A stretch of 64,000 bases of DNA from Chryseobacterium indologenes. Lineage in GTDB: Bacteria > Bacteroidota > Bacteroidia > Flavobacteriales > Weeksellaceae. How positions within the stretch are numbered: the first letter of the stretch is position 1; each line of letters begins with the position of its first letter. Shown in pieces: positions 52,577 to 64,000 of the stretch. The stretch covers positions 744,001-808,000 of the forward strand of contig NZ_LJOD01000001.1 in the NCBI RefSeq assembly GCF_001295265.1, in the 5' to 3' direction. The notes under the pieces were generated by a model. That model was not told where the DNA came from and did not search any database. It saw only the letters and a list, made by a program, of their open reading frames with translations. The position numbers and the translations under genes are program-made.

Positions 52577-53953
52577 ATGGCTGACCTCCTATCACATCAT
52601 AAACATCTTCTCTGGCGTGCAGGCTTTGGAGCCGGCATCAACCAGATTGAGGATATGAAAAATAAGAGTATTAAAACACTCACACAGGAACTGTTCAAAG
52701 AAGAGGTTTTTGTGGAAGTCACTTATGATACCCCCGATCCTGTTTCTACGGCCGGCATGGACAGCCCGTCACCTGAAGAAAAAAGAAAGGAACTACAACG
52801 GTTCAACAGAGAACAGAATAACGAACTTAATCTCAATTTCCTTGATAAAATGGTGAACAGCCGTGAGCAGCTGCGTGAAAAGATGGCTTTTTTCTGGCAT
52901 GGGCATTTTGCCACAAGAGTGAATAATCCAAAATTCAACCAAAATCTGCTCAATACCATCCGGAAAAATGCGCTGGGCAGCTTTAAAGATCTTCTTTTTG
53001 CCGTAAGCAACTCTCCCGCCATGCTCAGTTTTCTTAACAATCAGCAGAATAAAAAGGATCATCCCAATGAAAACTTTGCCCGTGAGGTGATGGAGCTTTT
53101 CACAATGGGAAGGGGAAATTATACCGAACAGGATATTCGTGAAGCTGCCAGAGCTTTTACGGGATGGGGATTTGATAAAGAAGGGATATTCAGGGAAAGA
53201 AAACAGCTTCATGACGAAGGCATCAAAACTTTTTTAGGAAAAACAGGAAACTTCAGAGGCACAGATATTTTAAACATCATTCTTGAACAAAAAATAACAG
53301 CCCGTTTTATAACGACTAAAATTTATAAATTCTTTGTGAATGAAAATCCGGACAACAAAGTTATTGACACGCTGAGCAATGATTTTTACAGGTCCGGTTA
53401 TGATATAAAAAAACTCATGTATGCTATATTTTCAAGCTCATGGTTCTATGATAAAAAGAATATCGGCAACAGAATTAAATCTCCTATAGAGCTTATGACC
53501 GGCATAATGCGGATGCTTCCCATGCATATCCGGAATCCTGAAAACCTCATCGTTTACCAGAAACTTCTGGGACAGATGCTGCTCTACCCTCCGAATGTTT
53601 CAGGATGGCCCAACGGAAAATCATGGATAGACAGTTCTACGCTGATGCTTCGTATGCAGATTCCCCAGATATGGTCAGGGTTAAGACCTCTGGAATACAG
53701 TCCAAGGCAGGATGACGACATTGATATGGGCATGAAATCCCGTGAAACCGCTCTAAACAAAACATTTAAAAATCCCAATATTACGATTGACTGGGAACGT
53801 CTGGAAAAAATTTTTGCCGGGAAAAACTGTGAAGATTATCTGATTCAGAATTCAGGAACACTTGATATGGCTTCGGTCAATAATTTTTCCGATAAGAGTA
53901 TAAAAATGACCGTGATCAATCTGATGTCTACACCGGAATATCAGTTAATGTAA
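52577..53953 (+). CDS. DUF1800 protein
   Basis: The start at 52577 (MADLLSHHKHLLWRAGFG) is chosen because members of this family typically begin close to the LLxRAGFG motif; the upstream frame from 52430 is basic and unusual. The 458-residue protein has FWHGHFATRVNNPKFNQNLL, HPNENFAREVMELFTMGRGN YTEQDIREAARAFTGWGF, and LLYPPNVSGWPNGKSWI. It pairs with the DUF1501 gene 26 bases downstream. The pair is widespread in planctomycetes and Bacteroidetes; biochemical role unknown. Confidence 0.85.
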   Translation: MADLLSHHKHLLWRAGFGAGINQIEDMKNKSIKTLTQELFKEEVFVEVTYDTPDPVSTAGMDSPSPEEKRKELQRFNREQNNELNLNFLDKMVNSREQLREKMAFFWHGHFATRVNNPKFNQNLLNTIRKNALGSFKDLLFAVSNSPAMLSFLNNQQNKKDHPNENFAREVMELFTMGRGNYTEQDIREAARAFTGWGFDKEGIFRERKQLHDEGIKTFLGKTGNFRGTDILNIILEQKITARFITTKIYKFFVNENPDNKVIDTLSNDFYRSGYDIKKLMYAIFSSSWFYDKKNIGNRIKSPIELMTGIMRMLPMHIRNPENLIVYQKLLGQMLLYPPNVSGWPNGKSWIDSSTLMLRMQIPQIWSGLRPLEYSPRQDDDIDMGMKSRETALNKTFKNPNITIDWERLEKIFAGKNCEDYLIQNSGTLDMASVNNFSDKSIKMTVINLMSTPEYQLM

Positions 53954-53979
53954 GGTATTCATAATCAAAATCAAGAAAT

Positions 53980-55164
53980 ATGTTAATCAAAAGAAGAGAA
54001 TTCCTCAAAATCAGTTCACTGGCCGCAGCGTCACTGATGATGCCCGATTTCTTAAAAGCAATGACCTTTGACGGAGCCCTAGAACCCAATCAGAAAATCC
54101 TGATTGTACTTCAGTTCACAGGCGGTAACGACGGCTTGAATACCATTATTCCAACAAGAAACGATGTTTATTTCCGGGAAAGAAACAGCATCGCCATCAA
54201 AGACTCCCTTTCCCTGAATGATGAAACGGGAATTAATCCTTCTCTTTCCTATTTTAAAGAACTTTTTGATAACGGTGAACTTTCCGTAATGAATAATGTC
54301 GGCTATCCTGATCCTGATAAATCCCACTTCCGGAGCATGGATATCTGGCATTCTGCAAGCCGGAGTGATGAGTTTCTGGAAACCGGATGGATTGGCCGTT
54401 TTCTGGATGAAGAATGCTACCGCTGTGAACATCCTACGCAGGCTCTGGAAGTAGACGATATGCTGAGTCTTGCCCTGAAAGGTGAGAATAACAAAGCTTT
54501 TGCATTCAAAGATCCGAAAAGATTATACCAGACCAGCCAGGAAAAATATTTCAAGGCGCTGTATGACCACCATCATGAAGATGAAACAGTTTCTTATTTA
54601 TATCAAACACTGGGTTCCACGATCAATAATGCGGATTATATATTTGAAAAAAGCAAGGCAAAAAAAACAGATCAGACCTATCCGGATTCCCAGCTGGGAA
54701 AAGATTTCCGGACTGTAGCTTCTCTTATCAAATCCGACATCAACACGCAGGTATATTACCTTTCAATAGGAAGTTTTGATACCCATGTCAACCAGAATCA
54801 GAGACAGAAAAAACTGTTCAGCGACATCAATGAGGCCGTAAAATCTTTTGTAGCCGACATGAAAAGTAACGGGCTTTTCAATGATATTCTTCTGATGACC
54901 TTCTCGGAATTCGGGCGCCGCGTAGCCCAGAATGCCAGCAATGGAACCGATCACGGAACTGCCAATCAGATGTTTTTTATCAGCGGAGGACTTAAAAAGA
55001 AAGGTCTTCTGAATGCCCTCCCTGATCTTCAGCAGCTGAATCAGGGCGATCTGATTTATACGGAAGATTTCAGAAAAGTATATGCTACCATCCTGAAAAA
55101 CTGGCTTAAAGCAGATTCTTCCAAAGTATTGGGCTGGAAAAACGGAGTTTATGATTTTATCTGA
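53980..55164 (+). CDS. DUF1501 protein with Tat-like signal
   Basis: The 394-residue protein begins MLIKRREFLKISSLAAASLM, a twin-arginine-like export signal. The DUF1501 domain follows (sulfatase/phosphatase-like fold): VLQFTGGNDGLNTIIP, RSMDIWHSASRSDEFLETGW and LLMTFSEFGRRVAQNASNGT DHGTANQMF. The terminal GTDHGTA-type motif suggests metal binding. Exported folded, probably with the DUF1800 partner. Confidence 0.88.
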   Translation: MLIKRREFLKISSLAAASLMMPDFLKAMTFDGALEPNQKILIVLQFTGGNDGLNTIIPTRNDVYFRERNSIAIKDSLSLNDETGINPSLSYFKELFDNGELSVMNNVGYPDPDKSHFRSMDIWHSASRSDEFLETGWIGRFLDEECYRCEHPTQALEVDDMLSLALKGENNKAFAFKDPKRLYQTSQEKYFKALYDHHHEDETVSYLYQTLGSTINNADYIFEKSKAKKTDQTYPDSQLGKDFRTVASLIKSDINTQVYYLSIGSFDTHVNQNQRQKKLFSDINEAVKSFVADMKSNGLFNDILLMTFSEFGRRVAQNASNGTDHGTANQMFFISGGLKKKGLLNALPDLQQLNQGDLIYTEDFRKVYATILKNWLKADSSKVLGWKNGVYDFI

Positions 55165-55216
55165 TGATCTGGGAAATATTTTTAAGCATTCAAAAGACCA
55201 GGCAGATAATATGTAA

Positions 55217-56971
55217 TTATTTGAAAATTTTAATAAAGCTATCCTTTTCCAGACTTTCCAGTGAGAAATCAAAATCTGCATTTTCTTTTACGGAAGTGAT
55301 TTCTGCTCCTAATTCAGTGACCAGCCTATTGAATGACATCGGTTCGTACCACTGCTGGTATAATGCATGGGTCGCCATTGCGGCAATTTCAGAATTTCCG
55401 GAAACATGGGAATGTCCGGCTCCGAAATTAAGCAGCACGAAACACTGCTTCTTACCCTTCGGAAGCATTATCCCAAGGACCGTCTGCCTTTGGACCGATT
55501 TACATTTAACTTCTGCAAAAAGACAGTCAGGATTCATCATATATTCTCTTGAGATATCGTCTCCTCTTCCGATGATGATCTTATAACTGCAGTCTGCGTT
55601 ACCTGAATAAACATTATTCATGATCAGGGTTGGCCTGAACAGGCCTTTATCCGCATACAGATATTCAACAGCTCCGTTGGGTGCTGAAGTCATATCCCCG
55701 GAATACATCAGGCTCCCGTCATATTGATTATAAGCTGCATTCCAGCCGGTTTTACCCAGAAGATTCAGCCCTGAAAGATCCAGATCATGAGCTCCCCAGC
55801 TATCTTCCCAATACACACCTACAGCCAGCTTCTCCCCTGAAAACCTTGTTCCCGCAGGAATATTTCCTGCAAACATCTTTTCTGAAGAAGGCAGTCCGAA
55901 TTCCACATCTTCAGGAAAATAAAATTTCTTTCCTGAAAGATCATATCTTGATTTCATATAATTCAGTATAAAATCATAGTTTTCTCCACTTACATTTCCT
56001 GCTTTTCCTGCTTTCACCCAGGATTTCCCGTTTCTGATCCTGTAGACAAAAGTATCCTGACCATACATTCTTAAATAGCAGGCGGACAAAGCCTTAAACA
56101 AAGCAAACGGAGTAGCGTTATCCAGCCAACGCAGATCCTCTTTCTCCAATAATGAATGGGTAGCTTCATTCAGAGGATTGGATATTAAAGGCTTATGATA
56201 GATCTTAGACAGTTTTGAGATCTTATTGATTGTTTTCGGAGCTCTTTTTTTATAGGCTAAAAAAAGGGGCTTAAATCTGTTAAAAATTTCAGCCAGCCTC
56301 TCCAATCCGAAATTTTCGAACAAATAGCCTGGATTATACCTGCTCTCCTTAACGGCATCAATTAGTTCTTTATTTTTAATCAGCAGTGAAGTATCTGTTG
56401 TTTTATAGATCACATATCTGAAAAATTCTACAGGATTATCGGGATAAATGCCGTAACGGTCTGCAATTTTTATAACAGCTTCTTTGTTTCTGATATTCTC
56501 CTTTCCTGTAAACTCGTATTCCAGATCTTCTTCCAGAACCGCGATAAGATCATCCACGGTTTCTTCTTTAAGAGCAACTCCGGATCTCAGCACTGAAAGG
56601 CATTTCTCCGTCATTTCTTCTTCAGAATACGCTTTAAAAACCCTGAATATCAACTTGGTTTCAGGAACGTTCAATATTTCAGCCGGGATATAGATCTCAT
56701 TCTGAAATTCGCTTCCATAAGTAGAAATATAATGCCTGATCTGTTCCAGCAGCAGGTCTGTTCTGCCTGTTTCCTTTATTTTCTTCCAGGATTTATGGAA
56801 AGTCCTGTTAAGGTCATTTCCTTTTAATTTTTCTTTTGAATAGTATTTTACGATCTGATTTTTAGCCCAAAGAGCTCCGGATTCAATCACAAAGCCTTCA
56901 GTGGAAATGAAAGGTTCCTTTCCTGAATCTTTCTTTAAAACAGCGTTAAATAATTGAAGTGTCCTCATCAT
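55217..56971 (-). CDS. RtcB-linked protein of unknown function
   Basis: The 584-residue protein follows rtcB on the same strand. Residues 1 to about 330 are mostly helical and charged (LLLEQIRHYISTYGSEFQNE, LERLAEIFNRFKPLFLAYKK). From about 395 it turns beta-rich: LAVGVYWEDSWGAHDLDLSG, LMYSGDMTSAPNGAVEYLY and SYKIIIGRG. This part resembles the TerD beta-sandwich in the placement of DLDLS and SGDMT, but I cannot prove that. It is not a clear TROVE/Ro60 protein. Its own promoter and a structured leader precede it. RNA repair or a linked stress response is inferred from the neighbour only. Confidence 0.6.
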   Translation of the reverse strand: MMRTLQLFNAVLKKDSGKEPFISTEGFVIESGALWAKNQIVKYYSKEKLKGNDLNRTFHKSWKKIKETGRTDLLLEQIRHYISTYGSEFQNEIYIPAEILNVPETKLIFRVFKAYSEEEMTEKCLSVLRSGVALKEETVDDLIAVLEEDLEYEFTGKENIRNKEAVIKIADRYGIYPDNPVEFFRYVIYKTTDTSLLIKNKELIDAVKESRYNPGYLFENFGLERLAEIFNRFKPLFLAYKKRAPKTINKISKLSKIYHKPLISNPLNEATHSLLEKEDLRWLDNATPFALFKALSACYLRMYGQDTFVYRIRNGKSWVKAGKAGNVSGENYDFILNYMKSRYDLSGKKFYFPEDVEFGLPSSEKMFAGNIPAGTRFSGEKLAVGVYWEDSWGAHDLDLSGLNLLGKTGWNAAYNQYDGSLMYSGDMTSAPNGAVEYLYADKGLFRPTLIMNNVYSGNADCSYKIIIGRGDDISREYMMNPDCLFAEVKCKSVQRQTVLGIMLPKGKKQCFVLLNFGAGHSHVSGNSEIAAMATHALYQQWYEPMSFNRLVTELGAEITSVKENADFDFSLESLEKDSFIKIFK

Positions 56972-57119
56972 GAATACAATAAATAAGTGAGGAGTATGTT
57001 CATTAAAAGTGAAGTGTATAGGAACTCCTTTTACCTATAATTTTGTAAAAAGGCGGGGAGTAACTTTCCATTGATATAGGAACTCCCTTTGCCTTTATTT
57101 TTCTCTGATGAAAATCACC
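56972..57119 (-). ncRNA. Structured leader / possible small RNA between rtcB and its neighbour
   Basis: The octamer GGAGTTCC occurs twice on the minus strand (57079-57086 and 57021-57028). In between lies one ACTCC segment (57056-57060 region). With the first copy it makes a strong hairpin (AAAGGC/GCCTTT at 57049-57054 and 57091-57096 plus GGGAGT/ACTCCC) that is followed by TTTTTA, like a terminator. With the second copy the pairing would be alternative. A second hairpin (TATAGG / CCTATA, 57017-57022 and 57034-57039) follows. This could be an attenuator, or release a short RNA of about 75 bases. Confidence 0.5.
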
Positions 57120-57125
57120 GATATT

Positions 57126-57133
57126 CAAATATA
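57126..57133 (-). promoter_or_regulatory. Promoter of the 584-residue gene leader
   Basis: On the minus strand TATATTTG matches TAnnTTTG. It lies between the rtcB stop and the leader and would give a 5' untranslated region of about 150 bases. Confidence 0.5.
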
Positions 57134-57175
57134 AGCTTTTTCCATCAGGTATATTATGGTTTCAGCTCTGTGAGC

Positions 57176-58987
<1,812 letters not shown>

Positions 58988-59026
58988 TAACGGGAATTTT
59001 TACTCATCCTTTAAAAACGTACAACC

Positions 59027-60049
59027 ATGTCATCCAATAAAAACGCACTGATCCGCTACAAAACGCTGGATAAATGCTTAAAAAACAAATACCGGAAGTA
59101 TACCCTGGAAGATCTTATCGATGAATGTTCTGAAGCCCTGTTTGAGTTTGAGGGAAAAGAATCTTATGTAAGCAGGCGTACTGTTCAGCTCGACCTTCAG
59201 AATATGCGCAGTGAGAAATTCGGGTATGAAGCCCCTATTGAGGTATATGAAAGAAAATATTACCGTTACAGCGATCCTGAATACAGTATTCATAATATTT
59301 CTGTGAACGAAAGTGACCTGAAAGCCATGAACAATGCCATACAGATTCTAAAGCAGTTCAAAGATTTTTCCATGTTCAAAGAAATGAACGGGGTGATTCA
59401 GAAACTGGAGGATTCAATTCATTCTACCAGCCAGAAATCTATCATCCATCTTGATAAAAATGAACAGCTGAAAGGTCTGGAACATATTGACATCCTATAT
59501 GAAAGCATTGCCAGTAAAAAGGTTCTGAATATCCTGTACCGCAGTTTTACGGCAAGAGAGTCCAGCAGTTATATTGTACATCCGCAGCTTCTAAAGGAAT
59601 TCAACAACCGCTGGTTTCTCATCTGCTTTCATAAAGGAAAAATGTATAACCTTGCCCTCGACAGAATGGAAAAAATAGAACCGGAAGAAAGTCTTCCTTA
59701 TATTGATAAGGAGCTGGACGGTGATGAGTATTTCAAAGATATTGTAGGAGTAACAGTTTCCGAGACTATGGCTCCCAGAAATGTTATTTTCTCTGTAGAT
59801 TCTTCCAATTCGCCATATATAAAGACCAAGCCTCTGCATAAGAGCCAGGAAATTATCCGCGAAACAGAAGAAGGTACACTTTTCAAAATCTGTGTTCAGA
59901 TCAACTATGAGCTGGAAAGGCTGCTGCTGGGCTTTGGAGAATCTCTCATTGTTCATAAGCCACGGAGACTGAGATTAAGAATGGAGGCAAAATTTAAAGC
60001 AGGCTATGAAAATTATAGAAGTTTAGATATTCAGGATGAAAACGGATAA
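59027..60049 (+). CDS. WYL-domain transcriptional regulator
   Basis: The 340-residue protein has an N-terminal winged helix-turn-helix (about 5-85, SYVSRRTVQLDLQNMRSEKF) and a WYL-type ligand domain (about 150-260: VLNILYRSFTARESSSYIVH PQLLKEFNNRWFLICFHKGK). The end is a C-terminal extension. WYL proteins sense nucleic acid or nucleotide ligands and often regulate RNA-repair, phage-defence or DNA-damage genes. Its position near rtcB makes that locus a natural target, but no operator is visible. Confidence 0.8.
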   Translation: MSSNKNALIRYKTLDKCLKNKYRKYTLEDLIDECSEALFEFEGKESYVSRRTVQLDLQNMRSEKFGYEAPIEVYERKYYRYSDPEYSIHNISVNESDLKAMNNAIQILKQFKDFSMFKEMNGVIQKLEDSIHSTSQKSIIHLDKNEQLKGLEHIDILYESIASKKVLNILYRSFTARESSSYIVHPQLLKEFNNRWFLICFHKGKMYNLALDRMEKIEPEESLPYIDKELDGDEYFKDIVGVTVSETMAPRNVIFSVDSSNSPYIKTKPLHKSQEIIRETEEGTLFKICVQINYELERLLLGFGESLIVHKPRRLRLRMEAKFKAGYENYRSLDIQDENG

Positions 60050-60209
60050 ACTTTGAGCAGTGATTATTTTTTTCCTGCTTACATCAGCAGACTGAAATTA
60101 CTCTGTAAACCTTATGCAAGCTTTTAAGAGCCTATTTTTATGCCACTGATGCACTGATAAAATAAAAAATGGCTTGGAAATTGTATTTACCTATCTATAA
60201 AATAACACT

Positions 60210-60347
60210 ATGAAATCAAGAATATTTAAAGCCCTTATTGCTATTATAGCTCCGATTGCTATAGAATATATCGTAAAGAAAATATCGGAGAAGTTAGATA
60301 AAAAAGAAGAGGAAAAACCCAAAGAGCCTAAGCAGATTACTGCTTAA
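60210..60347 (+). CDS. 45-residue membrane-associated peptide
   Basis: The frame encodes MKSRIFKALIAIIAPIAIEY and then a charged tail (KKISEKLDKKEEEKPKEPK). One hydrophobic helix and a highly charged C-terminus make it a plausible small membrane protein. It lies between the WYL gene and a convergent terminator. No family is recognised. Confidence 0.5.
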   Translation: MKSRIFKALIAIIAPIAIEYIVKKISEKLDKKEEEKPKEPKQITA

Positions 60348-60378
60348 CAAAAAAGTAGTTAAAATTTAAAATTGTTGA

Positions 60379-60413
60379 AAAGAGACCGTCATATGATGAA
60401 TGGTCTCTTTTTT
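60379..60413. terminator. Bidirectional terminator
   Basis: The stem AAAAGAGACC / GGTCTCTTTT with a 13-base loop separates the small peptide gene from convergent cobC. Confidence 0.8.
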
Positions 60414-60424
60414 ATGTAAAAGTC

Positions 60425-60979
60425 TTACAAATTCATCTCTTTTACAGAAAAATATCCTTCTTTCAGCTCAATAACTGTTCTCTTTCCGTAGCCGATATGC
60501 AGCTTAAACATATTTTCCAGCGGAAACTGAAGAACCGTTTGCAGTATGAGCCGTATTACTCCTGCATGGGTGACCAGAAGAATTTTGTCTCCATTTTCGG
60601 TAGCAGTGAGCTCTTTCCAGAAGTTAATGACGCGGGCCCGCATTTCCAGAAGATTTTCTCCTTCCGAAGCTTTAACATGAATAAAATCCTCATACCAGGG
60701 ATTGATTTCTTCTTCCGGAATTTCTGCCCATGGTTTCATTTCCCAGTTTCCGAAATTCATTTCACGAAGCCTTTCATCTGTGGCATAATTCAGCTGAATA
60801 TATTCTGCCAAAAACGTACAGCGCCGGGACGGGCTCGAAATAACCCTGTTAAAATCCCGCTCCAGGTTCAGGATTGTAAAATCTTTGATATAGTCCTCCT
60901 TTAAAGGCATTTCTGCAAATCCGTAACACAAGCCTGACGGATTTTCTACAGCAGTATGACGAATCAGATGAATTTCCAT
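60425..60979 (-). CDS. cobC: Alpha-ribazole phosphatase / histidine phosphatase
   Basis: The 184-residue histidine phosphatase removes the 5'-phosphate of alpha-ribazole phosphate in B12 assembly. The phosphohistidine motif is LIRHTAVENP (His at about 7; the third position is Thr, not the usual Gly). The second motif is ISSPSRRC, and the second His is in LLVTHAGVIRL. The operon context (overlap of 16 bases with cobS, cobT upstream) supports the cobC role over a generic phosphatase. Confidence 0.85.
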   Translation of the reverse strand: MEIHLIRHTAVENPSGLCYGFAEMPLKEDYIKDFTILNLERDFNRVISSPSRRCTFLAEYIQLNYATDERLREMNFGNWEMKPWAEIPEEEINPWYEDFIHVKASEGENLLEMRARVINFWKELTATENGDKILLVTHAGVIRLILQTVLQFPLENMFKLHIGYGKRTVIELKEGYFSVKEMNL

Positions 60980-61746
60980 ACGATCATTGTTCCCAGATAA
61001 AACAAAACTTCACTTACCTGTTGTACAGACCCCAGGCAGTCTCCTGTATAACCACCGATATGTTTCTTAAAATACCAGCCCATACAGATTTTTCCGATAT
61101 ATGCCAATATAAATGCTATGATCAGGCGAGGATCCGGAATCAGGACAAAAGCCACCATCACACTGAGAAAGCTTACCAGTAAAGATTTACCATCCAGAGG
61201 TTTATTGGCCAGCGGCTTGGATTTACTGACATCAATATCCGTAACATACTGGTGGGTATAGATCATTGTTCCCGAAATAAAACGGCTAACCGTATGAGCC
61301 AGGACAATAATGCTGAAGGTGGGAATCAGATCCATATTTCCCAATGCTTTGATGCTGAAAAATTTCAGAGAAAACAACAAAATGATTCCCACCGCTCCGT
61401 AAGCTCCTACCCTGCTGTCTTTCATAATCGTAAGAATCTTTTCTTTTCCGTACCCGCCTCCGAAACTGTCACAGACATCCGTAAAACCATCTTCATGAAA
61501 AGCTCCGGTGAGCAAAACGCTGGAAATCATCATCAGGACAATGGCAATATCCAGGTTGAAAATATGATAGGAAAGATACAGGACAATAGCATTGATAAGT
61601 CCTACCAATAGCCCTACCCATGCAAAATATTTCTGCGACCGGTTCATAATTTCCCCTGAATACGGGATCTTAAACGGAACCGGAATTCTTGTGAAAAACA
61701 TCAGCGCCGTTGCAAAATAAATCAGTTCATTTTTTACTGCTTTCAT
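60964..61746 (-). CDS. cobS: Adenosylcobinamide-GDP ribazoletransferase (cobalamin synthase)
   Basis: The 260-residue membrane enzyme joins adenosylcobinamide-GDP and alpha-ribazole. Early motifs FFTRIPVPFKIPYSGEIMNRS, then GAFHEDGFTDVCDSFGGGYGKEK-like (HEDGFTDVCDSFGGGY), and a long run of membrane segments (about 45-65, 110-130, 195-215 and 240-258) identify the family. It is adjacent to cobT with no gap and overlaps cobC. Confidence 0.92.
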   Translation of the reverse strand: MKAVKNELIYFATALMFFTRIPVPFKIPYSGEIMNRSQKYFAWVGLLVGLINAIVLYLSYHIFNLDIAIVLMMISSVLLTGAFHEDGFTDVCDSFGGGYGKEKILTIMKDSRVGAYGAVGIILLFSLKFFSIKALGNMDLIPTFSIIVLAHTVSRFISGTMIYTHQYVTDIDVSKSKPLANKPLDGKSLLVSFLSVMVAFVLIPDPRLIIAFILAYIGKICMGWYFKKHIGGYTGDCLGSVQQVSEVLFYLGTMIVWKFI

Positions 61747-63638
<1,892 letters not shown>

Positions 63639-63639
63639 A

Positions 63640-64000
63640 ATGAAGCTGTTTCAATGGTTCACAAAAGAAAAAGCAATGAAAAATAACAATACAGAACCCG
63701 CAATTCATGTGGGGAAGGATGACAGTATACCACCGCATCCTTTTATTGAAAGATGTAAATATCTCAGAGAAGAATATGGATTGATTGTTCCTGACATTTA
63801 TATATCATTTTTTACTCGTCATAAAGTGTCAGAAAATAATTTCAGGTACAAATGTCTTTGGGACAATGAGATTTATGAAAGGGTATTTTATACCAAAGAA
63901 TTTATTGTGTATGTTGTAAAAAGGTATGCTGAAATTCATGGTGAACAAGCAGACTATACCCACCTACAGGAAATTCTGGATGAAGCTCATTATGAATTTA
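63640..64000 (+). CDS. Hypothetical protein (3' end outside window)
   Basis: The frame opens at ATG 63640, one base after the preceding stop, and is still open at base 64000 with 120 codons. Visible parts include MKLFQWFTKEKAMKNN at the start, then PHPFIERCKYLREEYGLIVP and YKCLWDNEIYERVFYTKEFI. No known domain. Tight linkage to the nucleotidyltransferase suggests an operon and perhaps a joint function. Confidence 0.65.
   Translation, partial: MKLFQWFTKEKAMKNNNTEPAIHVGKDDSIPPHPFIERCKYLREEYGLIVPDIYISFFTRHKVSENNFRYKCLWDNEIYERVFYTKEFIVYVVKRYAEIHGEQADYTHLQEILDEAHYEF

Noticed and set aside
60060..60205. Possible third copy of the intergenic repeat
   Set aside because: Only two short blocks (ATTACTCTG and TTTTAAGAGC) agree. 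That is too little to call a copy.

Overview
The window is AT-rich chromosomal DNA from a member of the Flavobacteriia, most likely Chryseobacterium or a close relative in the Weeksellaceae. The evidence is the Bacteroidetes-type -7 promoter motif TAnnTTTG in front of many genes, the near absence of Shine-Dalgarno sequences, a type IX secretion (T9SS) C-terminal sorting domain, a DnaG whose zinc-finger cysteines have been replaced, DUF5686, BT_3928-like and HopJ families, and the general gene content. No rRNA, tRNA, CRISPR array or insertion sequence was recognised.

Layout. (1) 1-9755: the 3' part of a contractile phage-tail-like gene cluster (prophage or tailocin). It runs hub (gpD-like), OB-fold spike protein (gpV-like), gp25/W-like wedge, LysM/gpX-like protein, gpJ-like wedge, a gpI-position protein, a collar-domain fibre, two long fibres with paralogous N-termini, and a membrane-anchored coiled-coil protein, and it ends at a terminator. 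The first gene is cut by the window edge. (2) 9984-12467 (minus): an ECF sigma factor, a small soluble zinc anti-sigma factor, an RclC-like DUF417 membrane protein and a fused MsrAB. This looks like a self-contained oxidative or reactive-chlorine response operon. (3) 12924-28533: mainly housekeeping genes (alaS, folP, tpiA), a PhoX-like lipoprotein, a MauG-type di-haem peroxidase with an extra N-terminal domain, a DUF5686 barrel, a DoxX-like protein, TerB and an S9 oligopeptidase. (4) 28836-31737: a phytase-like lipoprotein, then a cobalamin riboswitch that directly controls a T9SS-secreted protein made of two tandem repeats. (5) 31864-42764: clpP, dnaG, tsaE, alanine dehydrogenase, a LytS/LytTR two-component pair, a CPA2 antiporter and small hypotheticals. 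(6) 43020-52220: tyrA behind an attenuator-like leader, a DUF2089 regulator, a serine hydrolase, serine dehydratase, tandem YceI proteins, glucokinase and a small barrel protein. (7) 52577-60049: a DUF1800/DUF1501 pair, and a locus centred on the RNA ligase RtcB with a 584-residue protein of unknown function, a HopJ protein and a WYL regulator. (8) 60425-62751 (minus): cobT-cobS-cobC for the late steps of B12 assembly. A nucleotidyltransferase and a gene cut by the right edge follow.

The most interesting points are as follows. The B12 riboswitch drives a secreted non-transporter protein, a candidate extracellular corrinoid-capture factor, while the B12 assembly operon in the same window has no room for such a switch. 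The rtcB locus has a leader with two copies of one octamer that can pair alternatively with a single partner, resembling an attenuator or small RNA. The redox sigma/RclC/MsrAB operon is compact and apparently self-regulated. The two tail fibres share an N-terminal module but have unrelated C-terminal parts. All functional calls come from reading the sequence; no database search was run.
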